Shown piece by piece: positions 10,279 to 21,362 of a stretch of 64,000 nucleotides of DNA. Every line of letters begins with the position of its first letter. Positions within the stretch are counted from its first letter, which is position 1. The position numbers and the translations under genes are program-made. The notes under the pieces are model-generated. The model worked only from the letters and a program-made list of their open reading frames with translations. It was not told the DNA's origin and made no database searches. The DNA is taken from contig NC_081553.1 of assembly GCF_963082655.1 (NCBI RefSeq), forward strand, positions 35,517,389-35,581,388, read 5' to 3'. The DNA is from Stomoxys calcitrans (Eukaryota > Arthropoda > Insecta > Diptera > Muscidae).

Positions 10279-11814
10279 TTTATATTGACCTTTTTATGAC
10301 CTGCAAATTATACCACTTTACTTTTACTTTCACCCCCAAACATATTTGCTTTTAAAACAATGTCAAACATTCGCCCATTGTGCAAATAGGCAGGCTATAC
10401 CGGCACTCAACGAGGATGATCGTTTCTTATTGTTTGCTGCGCTTCCGTAAACGTTATTGTCTACATTGGCGTCGGATAAACGATAATGCTCTTCGTTCGT
10501 TTCATAGGTAAATGATAACAACAACAACAAAATCACAATGATGTTGCATCTCAGAATCTTGGCACAGTACGAAGAGGAGCAATGTGTGAGAACAACGAAC
10601 AACGATGCAGGTGTTTGGTTGTGAGTGTGTGCTGTGCTGTACTATGGGGACTTGCAAAAATATAAACAAATGCGAAAGAAAACAAAATAGAAGCATGTAA
10701 AGAAAAAAGAAAGAAAAAACTAAATCGAAAACCTTACAACATTGAGGATAGTCGGATGTGAACCTTTGCCGAAAACGGAACGAATAAAGCGCGCTAATAA
10801 AAACGGGTTAGAATTTATAGAGAAAATACCTACTCGAATGTACATAGCAATAGTTGAAAGTGTAGTGAGCTAAACGAAGTGTAGTGTGAAGTTTTATAAA
10901 CCCAAAAACAAATAATAATAAAAAGGTGAATATAACAACAAATGAAATATTTAATAACACTCATTAACTTCCAGTTAAATAAGCAAACAAGTGTGTGTTG
11001 TTCAAAAACAAATGTTAGTGTTTATTGAAAACCAAAAAGCTTGGCTGGCTAATTCTAACATATTGTCAAAAAATTAAAAGCTGTGTTTATAATGTGCAAA
11101 AAAAAAACTTTCCATAAAATCGTTTCGACATACTTACACAGTTGTGTCGCCTGTCATATGCTCGTTGTTCGCTTGTGTTTACGCTATGCCTAATTACCAT
11201 AATGATGGGCAAACACGCGATCAATTTCTGTCACTATCAGTGTCTGCAGACAACAGCCATTAGTTAACAAAGAGTTGCCAACACCACAATCCATTAAATT
11301 CTCTCCATGCTCTCCATTTGAAGATCAAAAGTGCTAAAGTGACACCACCATGCTAATAAATGGGCAAAATGAAAACAATTACCCCCTATATAGGCGTTTT
11401 TTTTTACCAAAGGTTTTATCAACAAATGAAGAGTCTGTTGGGATATTTGAAACAACAACAACAACAAAATTGTTTCTTTTTTTGCATTTCAAAGCTAAAC
11501 TCCCGTGACTGATAAGCCGTTTTGGCGCTGAGCATAGAAAAATAAACAAATGTGGTATTAAAAAAAAAAATAATTTCGTTTAATCCTCTAACGGTTGTAC
11601 ACTCAAATAACGATTTAAACAAATTTCTACTGTAATGCCATTAAAGCAATATTGAGCAAAAATCAACTTAAATAAAATTTCGGTTTCTGGTAGACGCTCT
11701 AGGTCAATGAACTCGAAAATGAAGACACGTTTTTGCTACTTTCCTACAAATGAAAGTGTTTTGACAAACTGTGATTGAAGCGAAAGCGGTAAATACATAG
11801 AAAAAAGTTCTTAG
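10279..11814. other. Repeat-poor interval
   Basis: No gene or known element recognised. Small AAC-rich tracts occur near 10510 and 11455. The stretch 10780-10930 has the look of fly 5' untranslated sequence and ends near AAAAAGGTGAAT (10920-10931), a possible donor site; this is weak. Confidence 0.4.
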
Positions 11815-12245
11815 TTAAAGTCGAAATTTCAGTGTTATTTTTCTCTAGAGATAAAATTTTAATGAAATTTTTTCGAAAGACAATATTTTTACTGAAATTC
11901 AGTAAAATATTTTCTAAGATAAAATTTTAGTGATATTTGCTCAAAAATAAACATTTTAGTGAAATTTTCGCCAAATGCTGAATTTCAATGAAATTTTTGT
12001 TTGGAACCTAAATTTCCGTAAAAATTTCTCAAACGATAACATTTCAGTAAAAAATTTTTTTAAGATCAAATTTCAAAGATTTTTTCTCTAAAAACGTTTT
12101 GAATAAAATACTACTGACATTCCAGTCTAGAGAAATTTCGTTGTTATTTATTTATTTTAGTGGAAATTTTATTAAAATTAAGTCTTAGAAGAAATTGTAT
12201 TAAAATTTTGTTTTTGGAGAAAAATTTACTCAAGTTTTGTTAAAA
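11815..12245. repeat. ~30 bp palindromic minisatellite, left block
   Basis: Degenerate tandem units of about 30 bp built on AAAATTTCANTGAAATTTT, which is itself nearly self-complementary. The block stops at a DINE insertion (12246) and similar units continue at 12963 and 15117. Confidence 0.7.
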
Positions 12246-12962
12246 CAAGTAAGAGCGTGCCAAGTTCGAATCTTATATAACCTTCGTCATGGATGGCATT
12301 TGTCGAGTTCTATGCGCGGTATCTCTTCTTAGGCAAACAATGAATATCGAATAAGAACTGTTATGCTATTGGAGCTATATGAAGTTATAGTCCGATCCGG
12401 ACCATAAAAGAATGCTGAACATTGTAGAAGTGCAATATTTCAATTCATTCGGATAAGAATTGCGCCTTGTAGGGGCTCAAGAAGCAAAATCGGGAGATAG
12501 GATGAGAATTGCGCCCTCTAGCGACTCAAGAAGTCAAGATCCAAGATCGGTTTATATGACAGCAATACCAGATTATGAACCGATTTGAATTATACTAGTT
12601 GTATAGTTGTTGGAAGTGATACCAAAACACCACGTGCAAAATTTCAGTCACATCGGATAAGAATTGCGCCCTCTAGAGGCTCAAGAAGTCAAGATCCAAG
12701 ATCGGTTTATATGACAGCTATACCAATTTGAATAGCTATACCGATTTGAATGATACTCAACGATCCAAAACATGGACCGATTTGTTCCAATTACAATCCT
12801 AACCGACCTGCACTAAAAAGAAGTATCTGTGCAAAATTTTAAGCCGCTAGCTTTACTCCTTCGAAAGTTTGCGTGCTTTCGACAGACAGACGAACGGACA
12901 TGGCTAGATCGACTTAAATGGCATGACGATCAAGAATACATGTACTTTATGGGGTCGCTGAA
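12246..12962 (-). mobile_element. DINE-like element, family E
   Basis: The 3' end at the left (CAAGTAAGAGCGTGCCAAG) has lost the middle of its hairpin (TTCGAATCTT only). About three to four units follow, then the 5' block with GACGAACGGACATGGCTAG. The terminal fold-back is missing at the right. Confidence 0.82.
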
Positions 12963-13110
12963 AATTTTGGCATTACAAAAAAAATTCAACTGAAATTTTG
13001 TCGTTACTGAGAATTTCATTTTAATTGTGTAGGAATTTTTTCTCTGAAGGAAACTTCACCTTACTTTTGTCTTCAGAAAAAATTTTAATTAAATGCATGA
13101 AATCTTTATT
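12963..13110. repeat. ~30 bp palindromic minisatellite, middle block
   Basis: Units such as ACTGAAATTTTGTC continue the array seen at 11815-12245, showing that the DINE between them was inserted into it. Confidence 0.6.
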
Positions 13111-13114
13111 TGAA

Positions 13115-14110
13115 TCGATAGTACGTTCCATATAATTTAATGTTTAGAGATTATTTCATGCAAATATTGACCGTGAGTGCGTCTCAAATGGACCATCCGC
13201 TTAGTTCAATTTTGGCATTTTGGCTCGCACCATTCACAGTTACGTTACGATTCGCATCATATTTGAAGAAGTACGGTCCAATGATGACACCAGCCCTTAA
13301 ACCACACCACACTGTGACTTTTTATACCCACACCCAAGGATGGGTGTATATTCATTTTGTCATTCCGTTTGCAACACATCGAAATATCCATTTTCGACCC
13401 TACAAATCATATATATTCTTGATTGTCGTAAAAATCTTAGACGATCTAGCCATGTCCGTCCATCTGTCTGTTGAATTTATGCTACACTCTTTAAAAATAG
13501 AGATATTGAGCTGAAACTTTGCACAGATACTTTTTTCTTGTCCATAAGCAGGTTAAGTTCGAAGATGAGCTGTATCAGACTATAACTTGATATAGCTCCC
13601 ACATAGCCCGATAACAACCACATTTATTATCCGATTTTGCTGAAATTTGGGACAGTGAGTTGTGTTAGGCCAGTCGATATCCTTCTTCAATTTGGCCCAG
13701 ATCGGTCCAGATTTGGATATAGCTGCCATATAAACCGGTCTCTCGATTTAAGGTCTTGGGGCCCAAAATGTGCATTTATTGTCCGATTTTGCCAAAATTT
13801 GAGACGGTGAGTTGTGTTAGACCCATCAACATTCTTCTGCAATTTGGCCGACATCGTTTTAGATATGGATATAGCTGCCATATAGACCGATCTCTAGATT
13901 TAAGATCTAAGGTCCCATCCTATTGTGGTGGGTATAAAAATGAGCAATGAACTTTCTTAACACAGCACGCATTTTGAAAATAAAATTCAATAATTTGCTA
14001 GCGTTGTTCGTTTGTGAGATGATTAATGGTTAAACTATAGACCAAACTGAAGATGTTTGACAGTGATACAAAACACGAAACGTGCGTGAACTGTTTTAAT
14101 AAAAATATAT
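13115..14110 (-). mobile_element. Long-TIR Tc1/mariner-like element, split and decayed
   Basis: On the minus strand 13130-13315 reads as a transposase fragment (VTVWCGL, AGVIIGPYFFK, NRNVTVNG) and 13945-14110 matches, in reverse, the start region of the related copy at 30662. A family A DINE (13321-13940) sits between them. Large parts of the reading frame are gone. The exact outer ends are uncertain. Confidence 0.6.
13321..13940 (+). mobile_element. DINE-like element, family A, with 5'-type motif at both ends
   Basis: The left end is TTTTTATACCCACACCCAAGG followed by the full 5' block (CATGTCCGTCCATCTGTC) and about two units. The right end is GGATGGG-type sequence in reverse, finishing GTGGTGGGTATAAAAA, so the usual GGCC hairpin is absent and the termini form an inverted repeat. 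Confidence 0.8.
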
Positions 14111-14115
14111 CAAAA

Positions 14116-15116
14116 CCAATAAGGAAAGGCAAAAGTCGGGCGAAGCCGACTATATAGTACCCTACTCCACCTAACCTACGTGCTGCCTTTAATATTTATA
14201 ACTTATCTCCAAGTCTAGTCAGACTTTAATTTAGAGCATCTATTGAAATATCGAATAGAACCTTGTAAGGTTTTCTTACGATAGAAGAAATATTAAGGAG
14301 TTCTACAGCCTTAAAATGTCATATAAGGAATCAATGTCTAAATATGAGAGCTTTATTTAAATCTAGCCCGATTTTGACAAAATTTTGCACACATGTGTGG
14401 ACGTCAAATAAAACATCCGAGTACTAAATTTTGTAAAGATCGGACCAAAATTGTGGCTTCTACAGCCTTAAAAGTTCATATCGGATGAAAGATATAAATG
14501 GGAGCTATATCTAAATCTGGATCGATTTTCATGAAATTTTGTACACATATTAGGACGCCAAATAAAACACTTTCTGCTTTATTCTGTAGAGATGGGACCA
14601 AAATTGTGGCTGTTACAGCCTAAAAATTCCATATCGTGTGAAAGACATATATGGGAGCTATATCTAAGTCTGTACCGATTTTGACGAAATTTTGCACTCA
14701 TATGTAAACGTCAAATAAAACACCCTCGTGCTAAATTTTATAAAGATCGGACTAAAATTGCAGCATATACAGCCTTAAAAGCCCAAATCGGATGAAAGAT
14801 ACATATGGGAGCTATATCTAAGTCTGAACCGATTTTTTCCAAAATCAATAACGTTCGTTTTTGGACCAAAAGGTGAAATGTGCAAAATTTCATGACAATT
14901 GGACAACAAATGGGATCGGACAATAAATGCGAGCTGTACCTTGATCACATGAATACATGGACAGACAGACGGACGACAGCTAAATCAAATCAGGAAGTGA
15001 TTCTAAGCCGATCGCTATACTTTACAATGGGTCTAGCTCTTCTCCTTCTTAGCGTTGCAAACAAATGCAAAAACTTATAATACCCTGCACCACAGTGGTG
15101 GGGTAGGGTACAAAAA
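14116..15116 (-). mobile_element. DINE-like element, family B
   Basis: The minus-strand 3' end is at the left: AAGGAAAGGCAAAAGTCGGG with the hairpin AGTCGGGCGAAGCCGACT, very similar in form to the Drosophila DINE-1 3' hairpin. The right end is TACCCTGCACCACAGTGGTG...GGGTA. Between them are about four units with GGGAGCTATATCTAA. Confidence 0.82.
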
Positions 15117-15460
15117 TCACATTTTACTTTTGTTTGTTAAGAAAATTGCTTCAGGGAAAATCTCACCGAAATTTTGTATTAAGCGAAAATTTTACTGAAA
15201 TATTGTTTTTAGAGAAAATTTCGCTGAAACTTTATCTTTAGAGAAGATTTCTTTACAATATTGTGCTTAAAGTAATTTTCATTGAGATTTTGTCTTTAGA
15301 GAAAATTTCATTGGAACTTTGTGTGCATACGAAAATTTCATTGAAATTTTGTGTGTTAGAGAAATACACTGCAATTTTATTCTTTGAGAGAGTTTCTTTG
15401 GAATTTACCTTTAGAGATAATTTCGTTGAAATTTTGTCTATAGAGGAAATCTTACTGTTG
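15117..15460. repeat. ~30 bp palindromic minisatellite, right block
   Basis: Tandem units begin near 15184, 15213, 15242, 15272, 15301, 15331, 15361 and 15390, giving a 29-30 bp period with core GAAAATTTCATTGAAATTTT. Confidence 0.75.
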
Positions 15461-15867
15461 CGGCGAGGTTTATTTGTAGGGCTAGGAGTTTGGGTCTTGC
15501 TTCTGTAGCGTAGAGTGTTCTTTGTTTGCGGGGAATGGTTTCGAAACCGCCTTGAGATATGGGCCAATAACCCAGAGTCGCTATGGGCTGACTGGTGCCT
15601 ATGGACGATCTCGTCGGAGATCTGGATGACCTAAAGGAGATCTGGATCGCTACTCTGGGCATCAAGAAGGGTGCTGGCTAGCACAATCGTAGCGAAGAAA
15701 TCAGCCCTGGCCTAGGGTCGGTGACGAGGCATACTTCGATCAGCGGGCTAAGGGCTCAATCACAGCAATTCATGGGCCTGAGTAAGAGCACTAAGGAGAA
15801 TAGCGCGGTTCGGCGGAAAATTCTTAATTAAGGATGCAGCGTAGATCAAGAGTGGCCTGCGTAAACA
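15461..15867. other. Unidentified GC-richer segment
   Basis: About 400 bp with a base composition different from its surroundings. Both strands have short open stretches only. Possibly an old transposon remnant; nothing recognised. Confidence 0.35.
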
Positions 15868-16165
15868 ATTGGAAATTTGGCCATGAACATTCCATCAAGG
15901 AACAACAGCAAACTTCTCACATATAAGTGAATGCCGTTCGATTCAAGTTTAAGCTCAATGATAATACACCTTTGTATAGCCGTGTCCGAAAAGCGTGCCA
16001 CAGAGCAACACCTCTTTGGGGAGAAGTTTTACATGTCATAGTACCTGGCAAATGTCGTAGGGAATAACCACCGCTGAAATATTTTTTTTCTGGTGTTCTC
16101 GCCAGTATTCGAACCCAGTCGTTCAGCTTCATAGACGGAAGTGCTAATCTCTGCGTTACTTTAGA
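15868..16165 (-). mobile_element. SINE1 with target duplication
   Basis: Minus-strand SINE1 with body and tRNA-like head (B box region CAGTATTCGAACCC). TGCGTAAACAA occurs on both sides (15859-15869 and about 16167-16177), consistent with a target-site duplication made by insertion next to an older SINE1. Confidence 0.85.
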
Positions 16166-16175
16166 TTGCGTAAAC

Positions 16176-16430
16176 AAATGGAAATTTGGCCATGAACATT
16201 CCATTGAGGAACGGGAGTTAATTGCTCACACATCAAGGAGTGCCATCTAATTCAAGTTTAAGCTCAATGGGAAGAGACCTGCATTAACCAGCCGAGTCCG
16301 AACGTTAAACAGTAGTGCGACAACTCTTTAAGGAGAAGTTTTAAATGGCTTCTATGCTTGGCATAGTACCTCACATATGGCGCCAGTATTAGGAGGGGGA
16401 AAACCGTCGCTGAAAAATGTTTTTGAAGTT
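16176..16430 (-). mobile_element. SINE1, head lost
   Basis: Minus-strand SINE1 body running from GGCCATGAACATTCC to AAAACCGTCGCTGAAAAATG. The tRNA-like head is missing. Confidence 0.82.
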
Positions 16431-17411
16431 GAGTGATGCGATGAGTGTTGGTGGCAAAAGTGTAGGTTTCGTTGACTTTAAATGATGAAATAGCTGATGG
16501 CCCCATTATCGAAAGTTGTTTCAACTACCCTCTTCCCGATGTCGATCATTGCAACCAACGCATAGCTTCCACATGCAGTGAACTTCTTGCTGAGGGTCCT
16601 GGCGAGTCTTAGGAGTCGTGTTTGGGTCTTGCCATTGGCGTTTGAAGACCCGAATTCTTAGTGTTGTAGGTCATTTGGCAATACAAAAGGACCATATCGG
16701 TTTAATTCTTGCATATAGCTCTCATATAAAGTAGATCTTCGATTTGACTTCTTGAGAACCTAGCAGCCTCAATTGTTGTCCGATTTTATTGTTAATAATT
16801 AGCTCCATTTCGTAATTAAAAGTCATTATCATATATTAACTTTAAATTATTTTCGTTGGAGTTTCTCAGAAAGCTCTTCAACCTTCCCCAATATTAAATT
16901 TAGCATCCATTTAAGCAAAAACTTTATTAACACAATTATTATCTTTATAAATTGGAATACAATTTATGATCACTTTGACGGGTGTTTATGGCATTTAAAT
17001 AGAAAAATAAATGTCAGTCTTTCAAAACACAAAAAAGAGCCATAAAAACTAATACTGGACCTCATAAGCAAAAATTGAATGAATTCAAATGTGTCCACTT
17101 AGAACTCAGAACAATAGATATGAGCGTGTAGGAGAATAATTTGAAATAAACATTTTTAGAATTTCTAATTAGTTCTGTATGTGTTTAATAAGAAATAAAC
17201 TCCGTTTTGGACAAGCAACGCAAGTAATTGCTTCATTTTTAAAAAGTGGAAAAATACTGTGCTGCAAACAAATTCTTTGATATGGAGCGACTTGATGATC
17301 TGTTAGCTTTTTAAGGATGAGCCAAAGACGTGTTATGGGTATATAACCAGTTTATAAGATAACAGTAGCAATTCCAATACATGTATTAGGACTTATCTTG
17401 TTGTGTATCGT
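16431..17411. other. No gene; DINE C fragment at 16672-16795
   Basis: 16431-16670 is unidentified; its minus strand is open in places but matches nothing I know. 16672-16795 is one decayed C-type unit (GACTTCTTGAGAACC). 16800-17411 is AT-rich with nothing recognised. Confidence 0.45.
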
Positions 17412-17429
17412 AGGCTCTACTTTACTTTA

Positions 17430-17735
17430 ATTGGCTGCGAAAGAACATTTGTTCCACTAGCCGAACATAGATTAGCGTTCCAAGCGCCTCGATCTTCTGC
17501 GCTCATTCTAAAATCTGTGACACCAAGTTTCAAGTTGTCTACCACCACTTGATCTTTCCATCGGGTTTTTGGTCTTCCCGGTTTGCGTGTACCATCGTGT
17601 TTGCCTTCAAAGGACTTCTTTGCTGGAGCTTCTTCATCCATTCTGACAACATTACCTGGCCAACGCAGCCGTTCTATTTTGATACGTATACCTATGCTAT
17701 GGTCGCCATTCAGCTCGTAGTTTATACGACGCATT
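17430..17735 (-). pseudogene. RTE-like ORF, C-terminal tail
   Basis: About 100 open codons on the minus strand read RRINYELNGDHS, then RLRWPGNVVRMDEEAPAK, FEGKHDGTRKPGRPKTRWK and MSAEDRGAWNANL. This arginine-rich tail follows the reverse transcriptase in RTE-like elements. The first part of the tail, up to 18060, is out of frame or interrupted by stops. A related copy is at 26465-27065. Confidence 0.85.
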
Positions 17736-18071
17736 CATCGTGAACGAAGAATCTTTCTCTCAAACACTCCAAGAACTGCTTCGCCTGCTTTTACAAGTAC
17801 CCATGCCACAGAACCTTACGAGAATAACTCGGGTAGTATCAGTGTCTTGTATGGTGTGATATTCGTCTGTCGAGAGATGGATATTCTATATATATATTCA
17901 AAACTGGTGCCATTCGTTTCGGTTACGGTGGTGCCGACGCTAATATAGTTGCTGACTTGCTTAAAGTTATGGTTTCCAAGGTTCTTCATTTCCTTTATCT
18001 GATCGGTTGTACAGGGCGTTTTGGTAGTTGATACCTTTCATTTCGTCTTATCTCCATTTACTGCCAGACCC

Positions 18072-18228
18072 GACAGCCGAGTTGGTAGCACGCTTGGATT
18101 ACCAGGGCAGGGTTCGTGGGATCGATTCCCGCCAGAAGCCTTGGTCTGTCGCTACTGTCGTATTACAATAGACCTAAAATTGTCTAAGTGGGTCTGTAAA
18201 GGACTGCCACTCTTACCTAACCCAACCC
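18072..18228 (+). mobile_element. SINE2 (tRNA-like) with 13 bp target duplication
   Basis: TACTGCCAGACCC is repeated exactly at 18059-18071 and 18229-18241. Between the copies lie a box A-like CAGCCGAGTTGGTAGCA and a box B-like GGGATCGATTCCC, then a short unrelated 3' part ending CTTACCTAACCCAACCC. The size is 157 bp. It interrupts the reverse transcriptase region of the RTE-like element. Confidence 0.85.
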
Positions 18229-18241
18229 TACTGCCAGACCC

Positions 18242-19289
18242 AATTTCTACGATTACCTATCGATTCTTACAAAGGCTGCTGTTACTGCTAACGGTTATCG
18301 ACCTATGATATCGATGTCGTTGGCATAGGCAAGTAGCATTCCTACGGGAAATGGGACAGGTCCTAAAACTGTCACGGGATAGGTACTTAGGACCGGTGTA
18401 TTTGGGGAAATTGACTACACATTTCCCGTAGGCATGTGGTCTCTTGTGATTAGTGTGGCATATCTATTCACATATGGATCTCGCATAATCTTCTTTTGGA
18501 GGTCACCGTAGCGCAGAGGTTAGCATGTCTGCCTTTGACGCTGAACGCCTGGGTTCAAATCCCGGCGAGACAATCAGAAAAAATTTTCAGCGTTGGTTTT
18601 TCCCTCCTAATGCTGGCAACATTTGTGAGGTACTATGCCAAGTAAAACTTCTCTCCAAAGAGGTGTCCCACTGCGGCACGACGTTCGGACTCGGCTATAA
18701 AAAGTAGGCCCCTTATCATGGATCTTAAACTTGAATCAGACTGCACTCATTGATATGTGAGAAGTTTGCTCCTGTTTGCTCTTAGTGGAATGTTCATGGG
18801 CAAAATATGCATAATCTTCTCCAGCAGCATATTAAAGAGATCACACAATAGGCTGTCTCCTTGTCCAGAAACCTCGTTTGGCATTAAATGATTCGAAAAG
18901 ATTATTTCCTATTCTTAATGAGGAAAGTGTACCAGCAAATGTCACCCTGCAGAGTCTCATTAATTTTGCAGGGATACCAAACTCAGACATGGCTTGAAAT
19001 TCCTTTGAACGTATAGGGCTACGAAAGTGGCTTTGTAGCTACCAAAGAGCTTGTAGGGGTTGATTGGTCCATCTCGTGTCTTTTGCAGAATTTGGCGCAG
19101 TGTGAATATCTGGTCTAGTGTGGATTTACCAGGTCTAAAGCCGCATTGGTAGAGCCCAATTATCTCATTGACTTTAGGTTTTAATCATTCACACAATACT
19201 CTCGAGAGTATCTGGTATGCGATGGGGAGGAGACTTATTCCTCTGGAGTTGGCACATTCCGTCTTGTCTCCTTTCTTGTGTACGGTACA
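18242..19289 (-). pseudogene. RTE-like reverse transcriptase, central part
   Basis: On the minus strand, going down from 19289, the frame reads VHKKGDKTECANSRGISLLP, then IGLYQCGFRPGKSTLDQIFT, then after frameshifts GQGDSLLCDLFNMLLEKIM just before the SINE1. After the SINE1 the catalytic box reads YANDIDIIG. RTE-like enzymes have YADD here, so the first aspartate of the metal-binding pair is changed to asparagine. With the frameshifts this fragment cannot be functional. The mariner at 19292 separates it from the upstream half at 20234-20660. Confidence 0.85.
18495..18808 (+). mobile_element. SINE1, intact, with 12 bp target duplication
   Basis: GCATAATCTTCT is found at 18483-18494 and 18809-18820. 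The head GGTCACCGTAGCGCAGAGG includes a box A-like motif and GGGTTCAAATCCCGG a good box B; the tRNA-unrelated body ends CATGGGCAAAATATGC. One of the best-preserved copies, so recently active family. Confidence 0.93.
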
Positions 19290-19291
19290 TA

Positions 19292-20231
19292 TTGGGTTGC
19301 CCAAAAAGTAATTGCGGATTTTTTAAAAGAAAGTAAATGCATTTTTAATAAAACTTAGAAAGAACTTTAATCAAATATATAATTGTCATTTTGTTCGATA
19401 ACCTTTTGCCATCTTCCTGGCAAATTTAGTATTCCACGCTCATAGAACTTCTGGCCTTTATCTGCAAAAAACTGAACCAAGTGCGATTTTATAGCCTCAT
19501 CATTGCCGAAAGTTTTACCATTTAAGGAGTTCTGCAAAGATCGAAATAAATGGTAGTCTGATGGTGCAAGGTCAGGGCTATATGGTGGATGCATCAAAAG
19601 TTCCCAGCCATGCTCACTCAGTTTTTGGCGAGTGACCAAAGATGTGTTCGGTCTAGCGTTGTCCTGGTGGAATATGACACCTTTACGATTGACCAATTCT
19701 GGTCGCTTCTCCTTGATGGCTGTATTCGATTTGTCCAATTGTTGACAGTAAACATCCGAATTAATCTTTTGGTTCCTTGGAAGCAGTTCAAAATATACCA
19801 CACCCTTCCAATGCCACCAAACAGACAGCATAACCTTCTTTTGGTGGTGGAGTGGTTTGAGCTGGTTCACAATGCTTGGACCATGATTGTTTTCGACTAA
19901 CGTTGTTGTAAACAATCCATTTTTCATCTCCAGTTATGATTCTTTTTAAAAACGGATCGAATTCATTGCGTTTAAGGTGCATATCACAAGCGTTGATTCG
20001 GTTTGTTAAATGAACTTCTTTTAATACATGCGGTACCCATATTAAAATTGACCCCAAACAAACAAATGTAAACAAAATTTCGCGCACTTTTTTCTAAATC
20101 AAGCTTAAAGTAACAGCTGATAACTGACAGAAGAAAGAATGCAATTATAGAGTCACAAGCCGTTGAAAAAATTTGTCAACGCCGACTATATTACTACTAT
20201 ATTACCGACAATTACTTTTTGGGCAACCCAA
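19292..20231 (-). mobile_element. Mariner with internal deletion, inserted in RTE-like element
   Basis: Terminal repeats TTGGGTTGCCCAAAAAGTAA at both ends and TA at 19290-19291 and 20232-20233. It is 940 bp against 1305 bp for the copy at 33871. The missing part is the N-terminal DNA-binding region of the transposase. Removing the element and one TA rejoins the RTE-like frame. Confidence 0.95.
19367..20087 (-). pseudogene. Mariner transposase, N-terminal domain deleted
   Basis: Two overlapping frames with one frameshift near 19860. The first (from 20087) keeps WVPHVLKE, RINACDMHLKRN and TGDEKW; the second carries HQDNARPN and YSPDLAPSDYHLF. The aspartates in GDEKW, HQDN and APSD are the expected D,D34D catalytic triad of mariner. 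The helix-turn-helix region (about 110 residues) is deleted. HQDNARPN has N where the other copy has H. Inactive because of deletion and frameshift. Confidence 0.92.
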
Positions 20232-20233
20232 TA

Positions 20234-20957
20234 GTATGCTGAGGTTCCAATCATCGGGTATGCGTTCTTCTAGCCAGATTGAGCATACAAGCTTATCTGC
20301 GTGTCGCTTCCGCTCTTAAAAAGTTCAGCGGGCAACCCATCGATTCCTGCTGCCTGGTTGTTCTTCATTCGGGTCACTGCTACTTCGACCTCATTCGGAC
20401 TAGCGGGTAAATATTCTATACCATCATCAGGGATTGCTTCTTCCGAAACCCGTCGGCTCCTGCTGTCTAGTTGTTCTTTAGTCGAGACACTGCTACTTGG
20501 GCCTCATTCTGACTAGGAGGTAAATATTCTATACCATCATCAGGAATTGGTTCTTTCCAAACCCGTCGGATCCCACTGCCTTGTTGTTCTTAAGTCAGGT
20601 CACAGCTGCTTGGACCTTATACTGACTTGGAGGTTTACATTCTAAACCATTATCAGGGATTGGTTCTGCGGTATCCTCTTCGCCGCCAGTATCCGCTGCG
20701 GTATCCTCTTCCATATCCTCAGCATGCTTTCTGTATCAGTTACCAGATTTTCCTTCTTTGTCTCTGCAGGAGGATCTGGCTGCACCAAAGCCATCGGCTT
20801 GATGTTTAATTCTTTGGTAGAATTTCCGGACTTCATTCTGACTCCTGTACATCTCAATTCGCTCACTCTCACGTCTTTCCATTTCATTTTTCTTTCTGCA
20901 GTATAGACGTTTTTCCTCTCTCCTTTTCTCCCGATACATCTCCTTCATCTGACGCAA
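20234..20957 (-). pseudogene. RTE-like ORF, reverse transcriptase start and basic linker
   Basis: From 20957 the minus strand reads a charged linker (REEKRLYCRKKNE, QRIKHQADGF, SSCRDKEG) with VTDTESMLRIW in another frame, then the conserved region EVEVAVTRMKNNQAAGIDGL and WLEERIPDDWNLSI before the mariner. A 113 bp segment is repeated three times here (20342-20660), which shifts the frame. Confidence 0.8.
20342..20660. repeat. 113 bp segment in three tandem copies
   Basis: GTTGTTCTT recurs at 20357, 20470 and 20583, each followed by sequence like TAAATATTCTATACCATCAT. The copies are diverged, so the amplification is not very recent. 113 is not a multiple of three. Confidence 0.85.
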
Positions 20958-21362
20958 TGCTACTGATTGGCTTCAGCAGCATCTCGACAATCTTGGTCGT
21001 ATCATGGGTTTCTTGGGGGAGGCTTCCGGTACTCATGTACGGAGGCATTTTCCATGGAGTGGGCAATGGTTTGCCACTGCGCCATTATATTATCAGACAA
21101 AAAGTGCTTTCATCACGCAGTTGGGTCAGTCGAGTGGAGTATGTCGTTGCCATCTGTTGTGTTTGCAGCTTTTCAATGTCGCAGCTTCCGTGCAGTGTCA
21201 GATCGAATCTTTGCTGTAATAAAGTATTGATCCAAATCTATATTTGCTCCACGGATCAATCGTACATCTTACAGGCTGGATTAATGTCTTCCATCTATCA
21301 CAAAGTGATCAATTTTGTTCATCGTGTTTTGATCGGGTAACAGCCATCTGGCTTTGTGAAAA

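Noticed and set aside
16431..16670. Possible retroelement protease or gag fragment on the minus strand
   Set aside because: The short frame lacks a convincing active-site motif.
18495..18570. Functional tRNA genes (good box A and B)
   Set aside because: All such heads are followed by the same unrelated SINE1 body, have imperfect acceptor and anticodon stems, and are flanked by target duplications.
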